This document shows positions 1-7,594 of a stretch of DNA of 64,000 nt, one piece after another. Where the stretch lies: assembly GCF_923077115.1 (NCBI RefSeq), contig NZ_CAKLPX010000004.1, positions 310,001-374,000 on the forward strand. Reading direction: 5' to 3'. The stretch comes from Sinobacterium norvegicum (GTDB taxonomy: Bacteria > Pseudomonadota > Gammaproteobacteria > Pseudomonadales > Sinobacteriaceae). Position numbers and translations under genes: made by a program. A model generated the notes under the pieces. The model made no database searches, was not told where the DNA came from, and saw nothing but the letters and a program-made list of their open reading frames with translations. Each line of letters starts with the position of its first letter. Position 1 is the stretch's first letter.

Positions 1-989
1 GCTTTGATAATGAAATCATTGACGGAAATAGCGTGACCCAGCGATGCATTCATATACTTACGCTGCTGCAGTAGGCTATCGATTTCGATGTCCATGCTGA
101 CGCGGTAGTGTGGAATGTTTTGCTTGGACTCAGACAGGCGGGCGGCAATGGTTTTGCGCATCGCGCTGAGCTTTTCTTCGCGGTAGTCGGCAACGCCGGT
201 TAACGCCACAGCAGCCTTTTCAATATCTTCCTTGGTCACACGGTTGCGACGCCCAGTCGGGGTCACATCGTTGAGGTTGATATTCATCTTGGCGGCCAGT
301 CGACGGGCGACCGGCGTGGCGGCAATACGTGAATCATCCGCCGAAGAGCGACCCGCGAGTGGCGATACGCTGGCAACGGTCTGGCTGGCCGATCTGGCCG
401 CCTCAACACGAATACCCGCGGCCTGTTCAATATCCTGCTTGGAGACACGGCCATGGCGGCCGGTTGGGGTAATGTTGTGCAGGTTGATGTTGTGGGTTTT
501 CGCGATACGGCGAGCGACGACCGATGCCTTTACATCACTGTCGTCTGGCCCCTGAGACAATGCCGATGGCTGTGCTTTTGGCGCCGCCTTGGCAACCACG
601 GGTGCTGGTGCAGGCGCGGCGGCGGCCGGCTCAGACTCGGCAGCAGCTGGTGCGGCATCATCATTGCCGCCCAGGGGAATATTCAATGCAGCGGCATCGG
701 GTATAAACGCCGCAATAAAGGCGTCAATCTCGGCTTCATTGGTGTCGCCCTCGGCAACCACGCCTAATAACATGGCGACGGGTAAGACATCGCCGCTCTG
801 GCCAACCTGTCGAACCAGGGTGCCGGCGCAGCTGCTTTCAGCAGTATTAACGATTTTGGAGGTTTCGATATCGACCAGGTCATCACCGACTGACACCTGC
901 TCACCGACGGCAACATGCCACTCGGCAATGGTGCCTTCCTCCATCGACATGCCCCATTTGGGCACGGTCAATGCATGTAATTTACTCAT
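1..989 (-). CDS. Dihydrolipoamide acyltransferase (E2), acetoin-dehydrogenase type, partial, with two E3-binding domains
   Basis: The E2 core of a 2-oxoacid/acetoin dehydrogenase complex carries acyl groups on a lipoyl lysine. Residues 1-329 are visible; the C-terminal catalytic part, including the usual HXXXD motif, lies beyond the left edge. A lipoyl domain covers about residues 1-78 with the lipoyl lysine at K45 (IETSK). An Ala/Pro-rich linker follows. Then there are two peripheral subunit-binding domains, about residues 153-190 and 222-258, each with an ARR(I/L)A...TPTGR...V(S/T)K(Q/E)DIE signature. The acyltransferase domain starts near residue 270 (EEKLSAMRKTIAARL). The start overlaps the E1beta stop as ATGA, so the genes are translationally coupled. 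Two binding domains are unusual; most E2 proteins have one. Acetoin, pyruvate or another oxoacid remain possible substrates. Confidence 0.9.
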   Translation of the reverse strand, partial: MSKLHALTVPKWGMSMEEGTIAEWHVAVGEQVSVGDDLVDIETSKIVNTAESSCAGTLVRQVGQSGDVLPVAMLLGVVAEGDTNEAEIDAFIAAFIPDAAALNIPLGGNDDAAPAAAESEPAAAAPAPAPVVAKAAPKAQPSALSQGPDDSDVKASVVARRIAKTHNINLHNITPTGRHGRVSKQDIEQAAGIRVEAARSASQTVASVSPLAGRSSADDSRIAATPVARRLAAKMNINLNDVTPTGRRNRVTKEDIEKAAVALTGVADYREEKLSAMRKTIAARLSESKQNIPHYRVSMDIEIDSLLQQRKYMNASLGHAISVNDFIIK

Positions 990-1999
990 TGGCCATACTC
1001 CAGAACCTCACGGATGGCAGCTTCGATCTCAGCGTCCTTCGGCATCCAGTGTTGCTCAAGGTTGGGCGCAAACGGTACCGGACAGTGAGCGGCGGTGACT
1101 TTTCTGATGGGGGCACGCAGGGCGCCAAAAGCTTTCTCGGCAACGATGCTGGAGATATCAGCGGCAATACCACAGCGCGGAGTCATCTCATCGACAATGA
1201 CCAGGCGACCGGTGGTTTCGACACTTTCCAAAATAGACTCTTCGTCCAGTGGCGAGGTGGTCCGGGGGTCGATGACATCACAGCTGATGCCTTCTTTGGC
1301 CAGACGATCGACCACGGGCAAGACCTTGTGCATTGGGTTGGACACCGCCACCACGGTAACGTCCGATCCTTCGCGGTAGAAGTTTGCCTCGCCAAAGGGC
1401 ACGGCGTACATCTCATCGGGCACTTCACAGCTGGTGTCGTAAAGCATCTTATCTTCGACAAAGATGACGCAGTCGTTATCTTTGATTGCTTGAACCATCA
1501 AGCCTTTGGCGTCATAGGCATTGGTCGGACAGACCACTTTCAAGCCGGGTACCATGGTGACCATATTGGTCAAGTTTTGCGAGTGCTGGGCACCGGCGCT
1601 CCAACCTGCACCCACCGTACAGCGGACAACCATAGGGCACTGGGACTTACCGCCAAACATATAGTGGAACTTGGCCGCTTGGTTGTAGACCTGGTCAAAA
1701 CAAACGCCGAGGAAGTCCATAAACATTAATTCGGCAACGGGGCGCAAACCTGTCTGCGCGGCGCCGGCAGCGGCACCAATAATGGCTGACTCGGTAATCG
1801 GCGTATCGATAACACGTGCTTCGCCAAACTCGGGAAACAGACCTTTGGTGACACCCATGACACCGCCGTAGGCATCACGTTCACCTTCACAACCGGCGCC
1901 ACCGGAGACTTCTTCACCCAACACAATAACGCTGGGGTCTTCACGCATGCTTTGTCGCAGCGCTTCATTTATGGCTTCTCTATACGTCTTAACTGGCAT
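986..1999 (-). CDS. Thiamine-diphosphate dehydrogenase E1 beta subunit (acetoin/pyruvate type)
   Basis: This is the beta subunit of the ThDP-dependent E1 heterotetramer that decarboxylates or cleaves the substrate and passes the acetyl unit to the E2 lipoyl group. Its 337 residues match the transketolase central plus C-terminal domain architecture of AcoB/PdhB proteins. N-terminal features include REAINEALRQSM and an ITESAIIGAAAGAA segment typical of the family, and the C-terminal half carries VVAVSNPMHKVLPVVDRL. It lies 49 bp downstream of the E1alpha gene and overlaps E2 by 4 bp, giving the order E1alpha-E1beta-E2. No E3 (lipoamide dehydrogenase) gene is in the window, so E3 is either supplied elsewhere or lies past the left edge. 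Confidence 0.92.
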   Translation of the reverse strand: MPVKTYREAINEALRQSMREDPSVIVLGEEVSGGAGCEGERDAYGGVMGVTKGLFPEFGEARVIDTPITESAIIGAAAGAAQTGLRPVAELMFMDFLGVCFDQVYNQAAKFHYMFGGKSQCPMVVRCTVGAGWSAGAQHSQNLTNMVTMVPGLKVVCPTNAYDAKGLMVQAIKDNDCVIFVEDKMLYDTSCEVPDEMYAVPFGEANFYREGSDVTVVAVSNPMHKVLPVVDRLAKEGISCDVIDPRTTSPLDEESILESVETTGRLVIVDEMTPRCGIAADISSIVAEKAFGALRAPIRKVTAAHCPVPFAPNLEQHWMPKDAEIEAAIREVLEYGQ

Positions 2000-2048
2000 T
2001 CTATCAACTCCAATTCTTATTCTTATTCGCTCGGTTTCCGGCTACTGG

Positions 2049-3020
2049 TTAGTATTCAGAGCTGTGAACATTGTCCATCAATTCAGATAAATCGGGCACC
2101 GGTGCTGCCAGCGCCGCAGCGGTGACTTCATTCATTAGATCGGCAACTTCCTGATCGATGGCGTCGAGTTGCTTGTGGGTGGCGAGCTTTTTCTCTGTCG
2201 CATCTTTACGGGCAATCTGTAGACAGTCATCTTCTTTCATCAGCGATTCTATTTCGGTATCACCGCGATAAGCCTGTGGGTCACCTTCAAAGTGACCTTT
2301 GAAACGAGGCACGCTGGCCTCAATAGTGACCGGACCCTTGCCGTCACGACAGTCCTGAACCACCTTCTTACACAGCTCGTAAACGGCAAATACATCGGTG
2401 CCATCAACGGTGTAGGCCGGCATGCCGAAACCCTCGGCACGCTTGGCAATACTGTCAGCACCAACGGCATAACTGGCATGTGTACCCTCGCCATAGCCGT
2501 TGTTTTCAAAGAAGAAGATCGCAGGTAATTTAAGCACTACCGCCAGGTTCATGGCTTCAAAAGTGGTGCCCTGGTTGGACGAGCCATCGCCGCCAAATGC
2601 GACGCCGACTTTTTTCGTGCCCAGTGTTTTGGCTGACAGTGCCGCGCCAACAATCAGTGGTGGGCCACCGCCAACAATAGCGTTAGCACCGAGCATGCCC
2701 TTGTCGAAATCGGCAATGTGCATAGAGCCACCCTTGCCGTCACAGATACCACCCTGCTTGCCCATGATCTCCTTCATCATGCCGCCAATGTCAGCGCCTT
2801 TCGCCAGGCAGTGACCGTGACCGCGGTGAGTACTGATCATGTAGTCCTCGTCAGTCAACACCTGACACAGGCCAGCGGCAACCGCTTCTTGGCCAGAGTA
2901 AAGGTGTAAGAACCCTGGGATATTACCTTTCATAAACTCTTCGCTGATCTTGTCTTCAAAATCGCGAATGGATCGCATGGTGCGATAGGCGTCTAGAAAT
3001 TGTTTCTTGTTTAAGGACAT
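2049..3020 (-). CDS. Thiamine-diphosphate dehydrogenase E1 alpha subunit (acetoin dehydrogenase type)
   Basis: The alpha subunit of the E1 component has 323 residues, the length of AcoA-type proteins and shorter than most PdhA. The ThDP/Mg motif is GDGSSNQG followed by ENNGYGEGTH. Other family features are STHRGHGHCLAKG, GGSMHIADFDKGMLGANAIVGGG and the phosphorylation-loop-like region RFKGHFEGDPQAYR. Acetoin dehydrogenase is the closest match by eye because of the short length and the GHFEGD segment, but related complexes for other oxo compounds share these features. It is the first gene of the operon; 85 bp separate its start from the end of the carotenoid oxygenase gene on the same strand, so it may also be reached by readthrough. 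Confidence 0.9.
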   Translation of the reverse strand: MSLNKKQFLDAYRTMRSIRDFEDKISEEFMKGNIPGFLHLYSGQEAVAAGLCQVLTDEDYMISTHRGHGHCLAKGADIGGMMKEIMGKQGGICDGKGGSMHIADFDKGMLGANAIVGGGPPLIVGAALSAKTLGTKKVGVAFGGDGSSNQGTTFEAMNLAVVLKLPAIFFFENNGYGEGTHASYAVGADSIAKRAEGFGMPAYTVDGTDVFAVYELCKKVVQDCRDGKGPVTIEASVPRFKGHFEGDPQAYRGDTEIESLMKEDDCLQIARKDATEKKLATHKQLDAIDQEVADLMNEVTAAALAAPVPDLSELMDNVHSSEY

Positions 3021-3105
3021 TATCTGCCTCGTTTTATTATTAAGAGTTCGCTATTCATCGTTAAAGGCACTGCTCACCCCCTAGCAGGGCGGCAGTGATA
3101 TAGCG

Positions 3106-4515
3106 TTAAAGTGTTAAGTCTTGCATCCAGTTGGCGTGGAAGCCATTGGGTATACGTGTCGGCACATACACTCTGGCTATTGGGCCTGCGGCAAAGTCGC
3201 CCGCGGACACAATAGAGAGGAACTGTCCCTCACCGGGGTTGTAGACATAGCACATCACCCAGCCATCTTCCTCGCGGTCGCTTTCTGGGTTGGCTACATA
3301 GACAGGCTCGCCGGCGTTGGCATCGAAACCGTAATCACAGAGGGTGGTTTCTCCGGTTTTAAAGTCGAACCGGCCGGTACAGTTGTAGCCGTGAATGCCT
3401 TCCCAGTCGTGATTGCTTGAGGCGGCAAAACCAAAGCGGTAGTCCTTGCCCATACGACGTTCATCGATGCGTGAAAACTCACAAAAAACATCGGAGAACT
3501 GCTCGTTAGAGACCACGGTTTTGGTCGCCTCGTCGAGGGTCATGCGGTACATGCGGCGCGGCTGTTTTTCAACGCCTGTGCCCTGAGCCTGAGTGAAGGG
3601 GATGGAGTTAATCCAGACATAATCGAGAATGATTTGTCCGTCTCGCTCAAAGCCGTTACAGAAGTGCCAGCTGAAAAAGGCGTCGGTTTCGTAGATATCG
3701 GGCTCGCTGCCACCGTCGCGGGGAATGACAACTATTTGCGTGCCTTTCTCTGGCTCCCACTCAAAGGGGTTCTCGCCGCGCAGAGCTTTTTCAATACTGT
3801 GGAAGGCAGGGGCGTAGAAAATAATGACGTAATTTTCAGTAATCTGTAAATCGTGAATAATGCCGCGGCGCTCAAACTCGTAGGGAATGGTTTTCTTGTG
3901 TTTGCCATCCTTGCCAATAATTTGAACCAAGTAAATAGGGCTGTCCAAGCGCTGAGTACAGGAGATTAAGTCACCGGTATCTGGGCAAACCTTGGGGTGG
4001 GCGGTCAGTGCATCACCGGGACGTAGCATGCCGTCATAGTCAAACAGGCCGACAGTCGATAAATCATTGTTGAGTTCGTGCGGGAAACCACCTTCCCACA
4101 GTGCCATTAATTTACCACCGTGCTGCAGCACGTTAGTGTTGGCGGTGTTGCGTACAGGGTGGGGGGCGCCGCCAGCGGCAATAATCTCTTCGGGCACCGG
4201 TAACAGTTTGCCGACGCTGCCGTAAATCATGCGGTCGTGCTTGCGCTCGGTCTGCAGGTGATGGGTATCAACCCAGCGGTTCTTGTATTCGACCTTGCCG
4301 TCTTTAAAATAGACGCCGTGGATCATGCCGTCACCGTCGAGAGGATAGACGTAATGGTTTGGCTGGTAGGCTACATTAGCCCCGTTGCGCATGAATGCCC
4401 CAACAAGGGCTTGCGGGATTTCGCCCTCAACGCGCAGGTCGGCTGATGACCAGTCCTGTTCGCTGTCGACTGGCGCGTAGTTATTCTGCAAATAAGGGAA
4501 GGTGCTTAAATCCAT
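3106..4515 (-). CDS. Carotenoid-cleavage-type oxygenase (lignostilbene/apocarotenoid dioxygenase family)
   Basis: This non-haem Fe(II) enzyme family cleaves C=C bonds of carotenoids, apocarotenoids or stilbenes to aldehydes. The 469-residue protein is full length for the seven-bladed propeller fold. The four iron-binding histidines can be placed at H173 (TAHPKV), H221 (IIHDLQIT), H284 (SWHFCNGFE) and H460 (NGFHANW). The N-terminus has the family's FMRNGANV...YPLDGDGMIHGVYF signature. The gene diverges from a SnoaL-like gene, and the shared 138-bp promoter region holds an operator-like palindrome (4590-4607) found three more times in this cluster. The substrate cannot be read from sequence; aldehyde products would fit the two aldehyde dehydrogenases nearby. 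Confidence 0.93.
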   Translation of the reverse strand: MDLSTFPYLQNNYAPVDSEQDWSSADLRVEGEIPQALVGAFMRNGANVAYQPNHYVYPLDGDGMIHGVYFKDGKVEYKNRWVDTHHLQTERKHDRMIYGSVGKLLPVPEEIIAAGGAPHPVRNTANTNVLQHGGKLMALWEGGFPHELNNDLSTVGLFDYDGMLRPGDALTAHPKVCPDTGDLISCTQRLDSPIYLVQIIGKDGKHKKTIPYEFERRGIIHDLQITENYVIIFYAPAFHSIEKALRGENPFEWEPEKGTQIVVIPRDGGSEPDIYETDAFFSWHFCNGFERDGQIILDYVWINSIPFTQAQGTGVEKQPRRMYRMTLDEATKTVVSNEQFSDVFCEFSRIDERRMGKDYRFGFAASSNHDWEGIHGYNCTGRFDFKTGETTLCDYGFDANAGEPVYVANPESDREEDGWVMCYVYNPGEGQFLSIVSAGDFAAGPIARVYVPTRIPNGFHANWMQDLTL

Positions 4516-4589
4516 GACGCTATCCTCAAAATACTATGATTATTTATGCTTATTTTGTAAATTAAATACTAGCAGCTCAAGATTTTAAA

Positions 4590-4607
4590 AAACAGTCCCG
4601 ATTGTTT
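4590..4607. promoter_or_regulatory. Operator-like palindrome, copy A
   Basis: Reading AAACAGT-C-CCGATTGTTT on the plus strand, this is AAACAATCGG, 1 nt, ACTGTTT on the minus strand. It lies between the divergent carotenoid oxygenase (start 4515) and SnoaL-like gene (start 4654). The same two-part motif occurs at 7097-7118, 11510-11527 and 13606-13627, always in a promoter region. The copy at 11510-11527 stands 29 bp before a TetR gene, so binding by that TetR is the likely explanation (inference). Confidence 0.65.
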
Positions 4608-4653
4608 CTTTTTTCAAATGCCGTATTATTCGCTGTAAACACATAGGGAATAG

Positions 4654-5106
4654 ATGACGATGAACGATCAACAAACCACCCTGGTCGCAGATCAAATTGC
4701 ACTGCGAAATCTGATGGACAAATACTGCGATGCGGTCAATCGAGGCGACGCTGAAAGCTGGATATCGACCTGGGCAGAAGACGCCAGCTGGAACCTACTC
4801 GGTACCGTGGTTACTGGCTCGGAGCAAATCTTAGGGTTGTGGCAGCAGATGATGGCAGGCTTTGAGTTTGTGGTGATGATGCCCAGTTCCGGTCAGTTTC
4901 AAATCGAGGGTGATACCGCCACCGGTCACTGGTACCTGCAGGAGTTCAGCCGCAACCTTGAGGGTGTCGGCAACACCCTGCTCAGTCGCTATACCGACCG
5001 CTATATCAAACAGGACGGTCAATGGTTATTTAGCCATCGTGATTACGTCTTTATCTACAACGGCCCGGCGGATTTAAGCGGTAGTTACCTGCCGCTGGAT
5101 CAATAA
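4654..5106 (+). CDS. SnoaL-like (NTF2-fold) protein
   Basis: This 150-residue protein has the cone-shaped NTF2-like fold of SnoaL_4 proteins, a family that includes small polyketide cyclases, dehydratases, steroid isomerase relatives and subunits of ring-hydroxylating dioxygenases. The visible pattern is QIALRNLMDKYCDAVNRGD...WISTWAEDASWNLLG, then a C-terminal YTDRYIKQDGQWLFSHRDY. The start ATG at 4654 has AGGGA about five bases upstream. It is divergent from the carotenoid oxygenase and shares its operator, so it probably acts in the same pathway. No catalytic assignment is possible; a role as a small hydratase/isomerase for a hydrophobic intermediate is only a guess. Confidence 0.8.
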   Translation: MTMNDQQTTLVADQIALRNLMDKYCDAVNRGDAESWISTWAEDASWNLLGTVVTGSEQILGLWQQMMAGFEFVVMMPSSGQFQIEGDTATGHWYLQEFSRNLEGVGNTLLSRYTDRYIKQDGQWLFSHRDYVFIYNGPADLSGSYLPLDQ

Positions 5107-5154
5107 TTACCATTTCTTCATTCTGACGTGTAATAGAGCGATTGAGGGAGAAAG

Positions 5155-5186
5155 CAGCACGCGACGGATGATTGCGTCGCGTGCTG
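5155..5186. terminator. 12-bp hairpin between convergent genes
   Basis: CAGCACGCGACG (5155-5166) pairs perfectly with CGTCGCGTGCTG (5175-5186) around an 8-nt loop. It lies between the ends of the SnoaL-like gene and the crotonase gene. There is no long T-run on either side, so it is a strong stem but an imperfect intrinsic terminator; it may protect both 3' ends. Confidence 0.6.
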
Positions 5187-5193
5187 TAAAGTC

Positions 5194-5934
5194 TTAGCTG
5201 GACGATTGTTGCGCTTTGGCGAAGCGTTGGAAGGCGACCAAGCTGGCCTGCTGTTCTTGCTCAAGCCCCGACTCAATCGGTGCTTCCCAGCCCAGGTCCA
5301 TCAACTCACGGATAGTACTCTGTGCGCTATGATCCGCCTGGGCCATCTGTTCAGCCATTGCCTGGGCCTCGGCTATCAGTTGATCGCGAGCGGTGACCCG
5401 GTTAACCAGCCCCCAATCGTAGGCGAGCTGTGCGTCAACCTTGCGTCCGGTCAGGCTCATTTCTTTGGCGCGATAGATGCCAATCGCCCGGGGCAGTCGC
5501 TGGGTTACTCCCCAGCCGGGCACGATACCCAGTTTGGCGTGGGTATCGGCAAAGACGGCGTCCTCAGACGCAATGATGACATCGCACAGCAGCGCCAACT
5601 CCAGGCCGCCGGTCATGGCAAAGCCGTTGACCGCGGCGATAATGGGTCGATCAAAGGCGGCGATCTCATCCAGCAGTTGCTGGCCGACAATGCCGTTGGC
5701 TGCAACCAGTGCTGCTGCGCCTTGCAGTTCGTTAAAGTCTAAGCCGGCACTAAACGCTCGCCCTTTTCCCGACAACACCACGGCTCTCACCGAGGCGTCG
5801 GACTTCAGGGCTTGCAGCGCTGCAACTAGCTCGCTGCGCAGCGCCTGGTGCATTGCATTTAATGCCTCTGGGCGGTTAAGCAACACCGTTGCCACGCCGC
5901 CATTGACGTGGGTTAACACCGATTGATTGGCCAT
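5194..5934 (-). CDS. Enoyl-CoA hydratase/isomerase (crotonase) family protein
   Basis: Crotonase-fold proteins hydrate, isomerise or hydrolyse acyl-CoA thioesters. The 246-residue form is chosen because ATG at 5934 (MANQSVL) has GGAG six bases upstream; an in-frame ATG four codons earlier overlaps that site. The oxyanion-hole segments GRAFSAGLDFNEL and NGFAMTGGLELALLCD are present. The first catalytic Glu of true hydratases is kept (GGLELALL), but the second is replaced by His in FADTHAKLGIVPG. That substitution occurs in a recognisable subgroup, so hydration of a simple enoyl-CoA should not be assumed. It lies 37 bp downstream of the MDR reductase and probably shares its transcript. Confidence 0.85.
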   Translation of the reverse strand: MANQSVLTHVNGGVATVLLNRPEALNAMHQALRSELVAALQALKSDASVRAVVLSGKGRAFSAGLDFNELQGAAALVAANGIVGQQLLDEIAAFDRPIIAAVNGFAMTGGLELALLCDVIIASEDAVFADTHAKLGIVPGWGVTQRLPRAIGIYRAKEMSLTGRKVDAQLAYDWGLVNRVTARDQLIAEAQAMAEQMAQADHSAQSTIRELMDLGWEAPIESGLEQEQQASLVAFQRFAKAQQSSS

Positions 5935-5971
5935 AGTTAACTCCATGCTCGAACCATATTTAATGGCTCGC

Positions 5972-6985
5972 CTAGGGCTCTAGACGGACAACCAATTTGC
6001 CGTCGTTGGTGCCATTGAACAGCTTCATAAAGGCCGGCAAAACGTTATCCAGCCCGTCGACAATATCTTCTTTAAACTTGATCTTGTCCGTCATGACCCA
6101 CTCGGCGAGTTGACCGATTGCCTCTTCAAAGCTGTCCAGGTAATCCAGCACGACAAAGCCCTGAATGGTGACGCTTTCAGCCACCAGCTGCCAGAGGTTT
6201 TTCGGCCCAGGGGCGTCGCTGTCGTTGTAGCTGGAAATCCAGCCGCAGACGGCTACGCGGGCGAATTTATTCAGACACAACAGGGCGGCATCGAGGATTT
6301 CGCCGCCGACGTTGTCAAAGTAAATGTCGACACCTTCGGGGCAGGCTTGCTGGATGGCCTGCTGATAATCGCCGCAGGTTTTATAATTAATCGCCTCATC
6401 AAAGCCGAGGTCTTCAGTCAGCCAGCGGCATTTCTCTTCGGAACCGGCCATGCCAACCACGCGACAGCCTTGCATCTTGGCAATTTGACCCACGACCGAG
6501 CCAACGGCGCCGGCGGCAGCACTGACCAATACCGTGTCACCAGGTTTGGGGAGGCCTACTTTCAGTATGCCAAAGTAGGCGGTCAAGCCTGTTGGCCCCA
6601 GTACGCTGAGATAGTTTGTCAGCGCGATGCCTGGCATGTCTGCAATCTTATTCAGGGCCGCTGCAGGTGCTGTGGTGTATCGCTCCCAGCCGCCAACTGT
6701 CATGACGATATCGCCTTCGGCAAAGCTGTCGCTGGCGCTTTTTACCACCCGGCCGATAACGGAGCTGCGAACCGGATCGTTGATGGCAATGGGTTCAATA
6801 TAATTAGGGGTGTCGCTCATCCAGCCACGAATAGCAGGGTCTAGAGAGATGTAGAGATTGCGTATAACAACCTCTTCCGGCCCTGGTTCGGCAACGACTA
6901 CATCGCGAAAAGGCACTTCTTCAGGTGTAGGAAACGCCTTGGGTCGCGCTGCTAGATAATACTGACGATTGATCAATTCACTCAT
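5972..6985 (-). CDS. NADPH-dependent zinc-free MDR oxidoreductase (CurA / leukotriene B4 dehydrogenase type)
   Basis: These medium-chain reductases reduce activated C=C bonds of enones and alkenals with NADPH and carry no zinc. The 337-residue protein starts with the family's RQYYLAARPKAFPT pattern, and has SLDPAIRGWMSD near residue 50, the proline-rich VLGPTGLTAYFG segment and the nucleotide-binding AAAGAVGSVVGQIAK. The C-terminus has FVVLDYLDSFEEAIGQLAEW as in these families. It is first in a two-gene unit with the crotonase, divergent from the ABM/molybdopterin operon across a 210-bp region that holds operator copy B. An enone-type intermediate from an oxidised isoprenoid would be a plausible substrate (inference). 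Confidence 0.9.
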   Translation of the reverse strand: MSELINRQYYLAARPKAFPTPEEVPFRDVVVAEPGPEEVVIRNLYISLDPAIRGWMSDTPNYIEPIAINDPVRSSVIGRVVKSASDSFAEGDIVMTVGGWERYTTAPAAALNKIADMPGIALTNYLSVLGPTGLTAYFGILKVGLPKPGDTVLVSAAAGAVGSVVGQIAKMQGCRVVGMAGSEEKCRWLTEDLGFDEAINYKTCGDYQQAIQQACPEGVDIYFDNVGGEILDAALLCLNKFARVAVCGWISSYNDSDAPGPKNLWQLVAESVTIQGFVVLDYLDSFEEAIGQLAEWVMTDKIKFKEDIVDGLDNVLPAFMKLFNGTNDGKLVVRLEP

Positions 6986-7096
6986 TAAAACTACCTTTTT
7001 TTGTTATTGCCGCTCATTGCTATGCGCGGTGATTACACTATCAAGATCGCCATCCAAAGGGCTAGCAAAGTCGCTATAAAATATCGAAAAATAAAA

Positions 7097-7118
7097 AAGC
7101 AGTCAACCCTGATTGTTT
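7097..7118. promoter_or_regulatory. Operator-like palindrome, copy B
   Basis: On the minus strand this reads AAACAATCAG, 5 nt (GGTTG), ACTGCTT. It lies between the divergent MDR reductase (start 6985) and ABM protein (start 7196). The half-sites match the other three copies, but the spacer is 5 nt as in copy D rather than 1 nt as in copies A and C. Confidence 0.6.
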
Positions 7119-7195
7119 TTTTCAAGGTAGTTTGATACCGTTTCTAAAGAATCAATAACAACCCCAAACTGTCGCCACGTAGAAGGGCCTGAAAA

Positions 7196-7537
7196 ATGAC
7201 AATACTTATCGCCGGCACGGTGGAAATTAAAGCCGAAGACCGCCAGCGCGCACTTGAGCAAGCAGCGCCTTTGATGGCTGAGACCCGCACCCAACAGGGG
7301 TGCCGCGACTATGTCTGGTCGGCAGACCCAACGTCTGAGACCCGGATCTACGTCTATGAAAACTGGGATTCGGTCGAGGATCTTGCCGCGCATCTTGCCG
7401 GTACTTATTACGCTCAGATGTTGACGTTGCTGGGCAGCTTTGAGGTTTATAACACGGTGGTATCTAAGTTCCAAACCACCAAAGAAGAGCCGGTCTATGA
7501 CCCACAGGGTAGGCCGCGCGCGGACTTCTTTACCTAA
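7196..7537 (+). CDS. Antibiotic-biosynthesis-monooxygenase (ABM) domain protein
   Basis: This 113-residue single-domain protein has the ferredoxin-like ABM fold: an N-terminal beta strand (ILIAGTVEIKAED), a helix (RQRALEQAAPLMAETRTQQGCRDYVW) and the characteristic ETRIYVYENWDSVEDLAAHL segment. Such proteins act as cofactor-free monooxygenases, haem-degrading enzymes or stress proteins. AGAAGG lies about ten bases before the ATG. The gene is followed 57 bp later by the molybdopterin oxidoreductase, and a GC hairpin (7560-7579) lies in the gap. Its role with the Mo enzyme is unknown. Confidence 0.8.
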   Translation: MTILIAGTVEIKAEDRQRALEQAAPLMAETRTQQGCRDYVWSADPTSETRIYVYENWDSVEDLAAHLAGTYYAQMLTLLGSFEVYNTVVSKFQTTKEEPVYDPQGRPRADFFT

Positions 7538-7559
7538 ATACACGATAACGCTTATATCA

Positions 7560-7579
7560 GGCGGCGATAGTCCGCCGCC
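7560..7579 (+). other. GC-rich intercistronic hairpin
   Basis: GGCGGCG (7560-7566) pairs with CGCCGCC (7573-7579) around ATAGTC. It lies between the ABM gene and the GAGGA ribosome-binding site of the Mo-enzyme gene. It could adjust relative expression or mRNA stability within the operon; there is no T-run, so it is not a standard terminator. Confidence 0.45.
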
Positions 7580-7594
7580 AAGTTCGAGGATTTC

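Noticed and set aside
971-1729. 252-codon plus-strand open frame
   Set aside because: Fully antisense to the E1 beta gene; the translated product has no recognisable features.
3068-3097. CACTGC/GCAGTG hairpin as a terminator after the carotenoid oxygenase gene
   Set aside because: The stem is short, the loop large and no T-run is adjacent, so I could not support it as a terminator.
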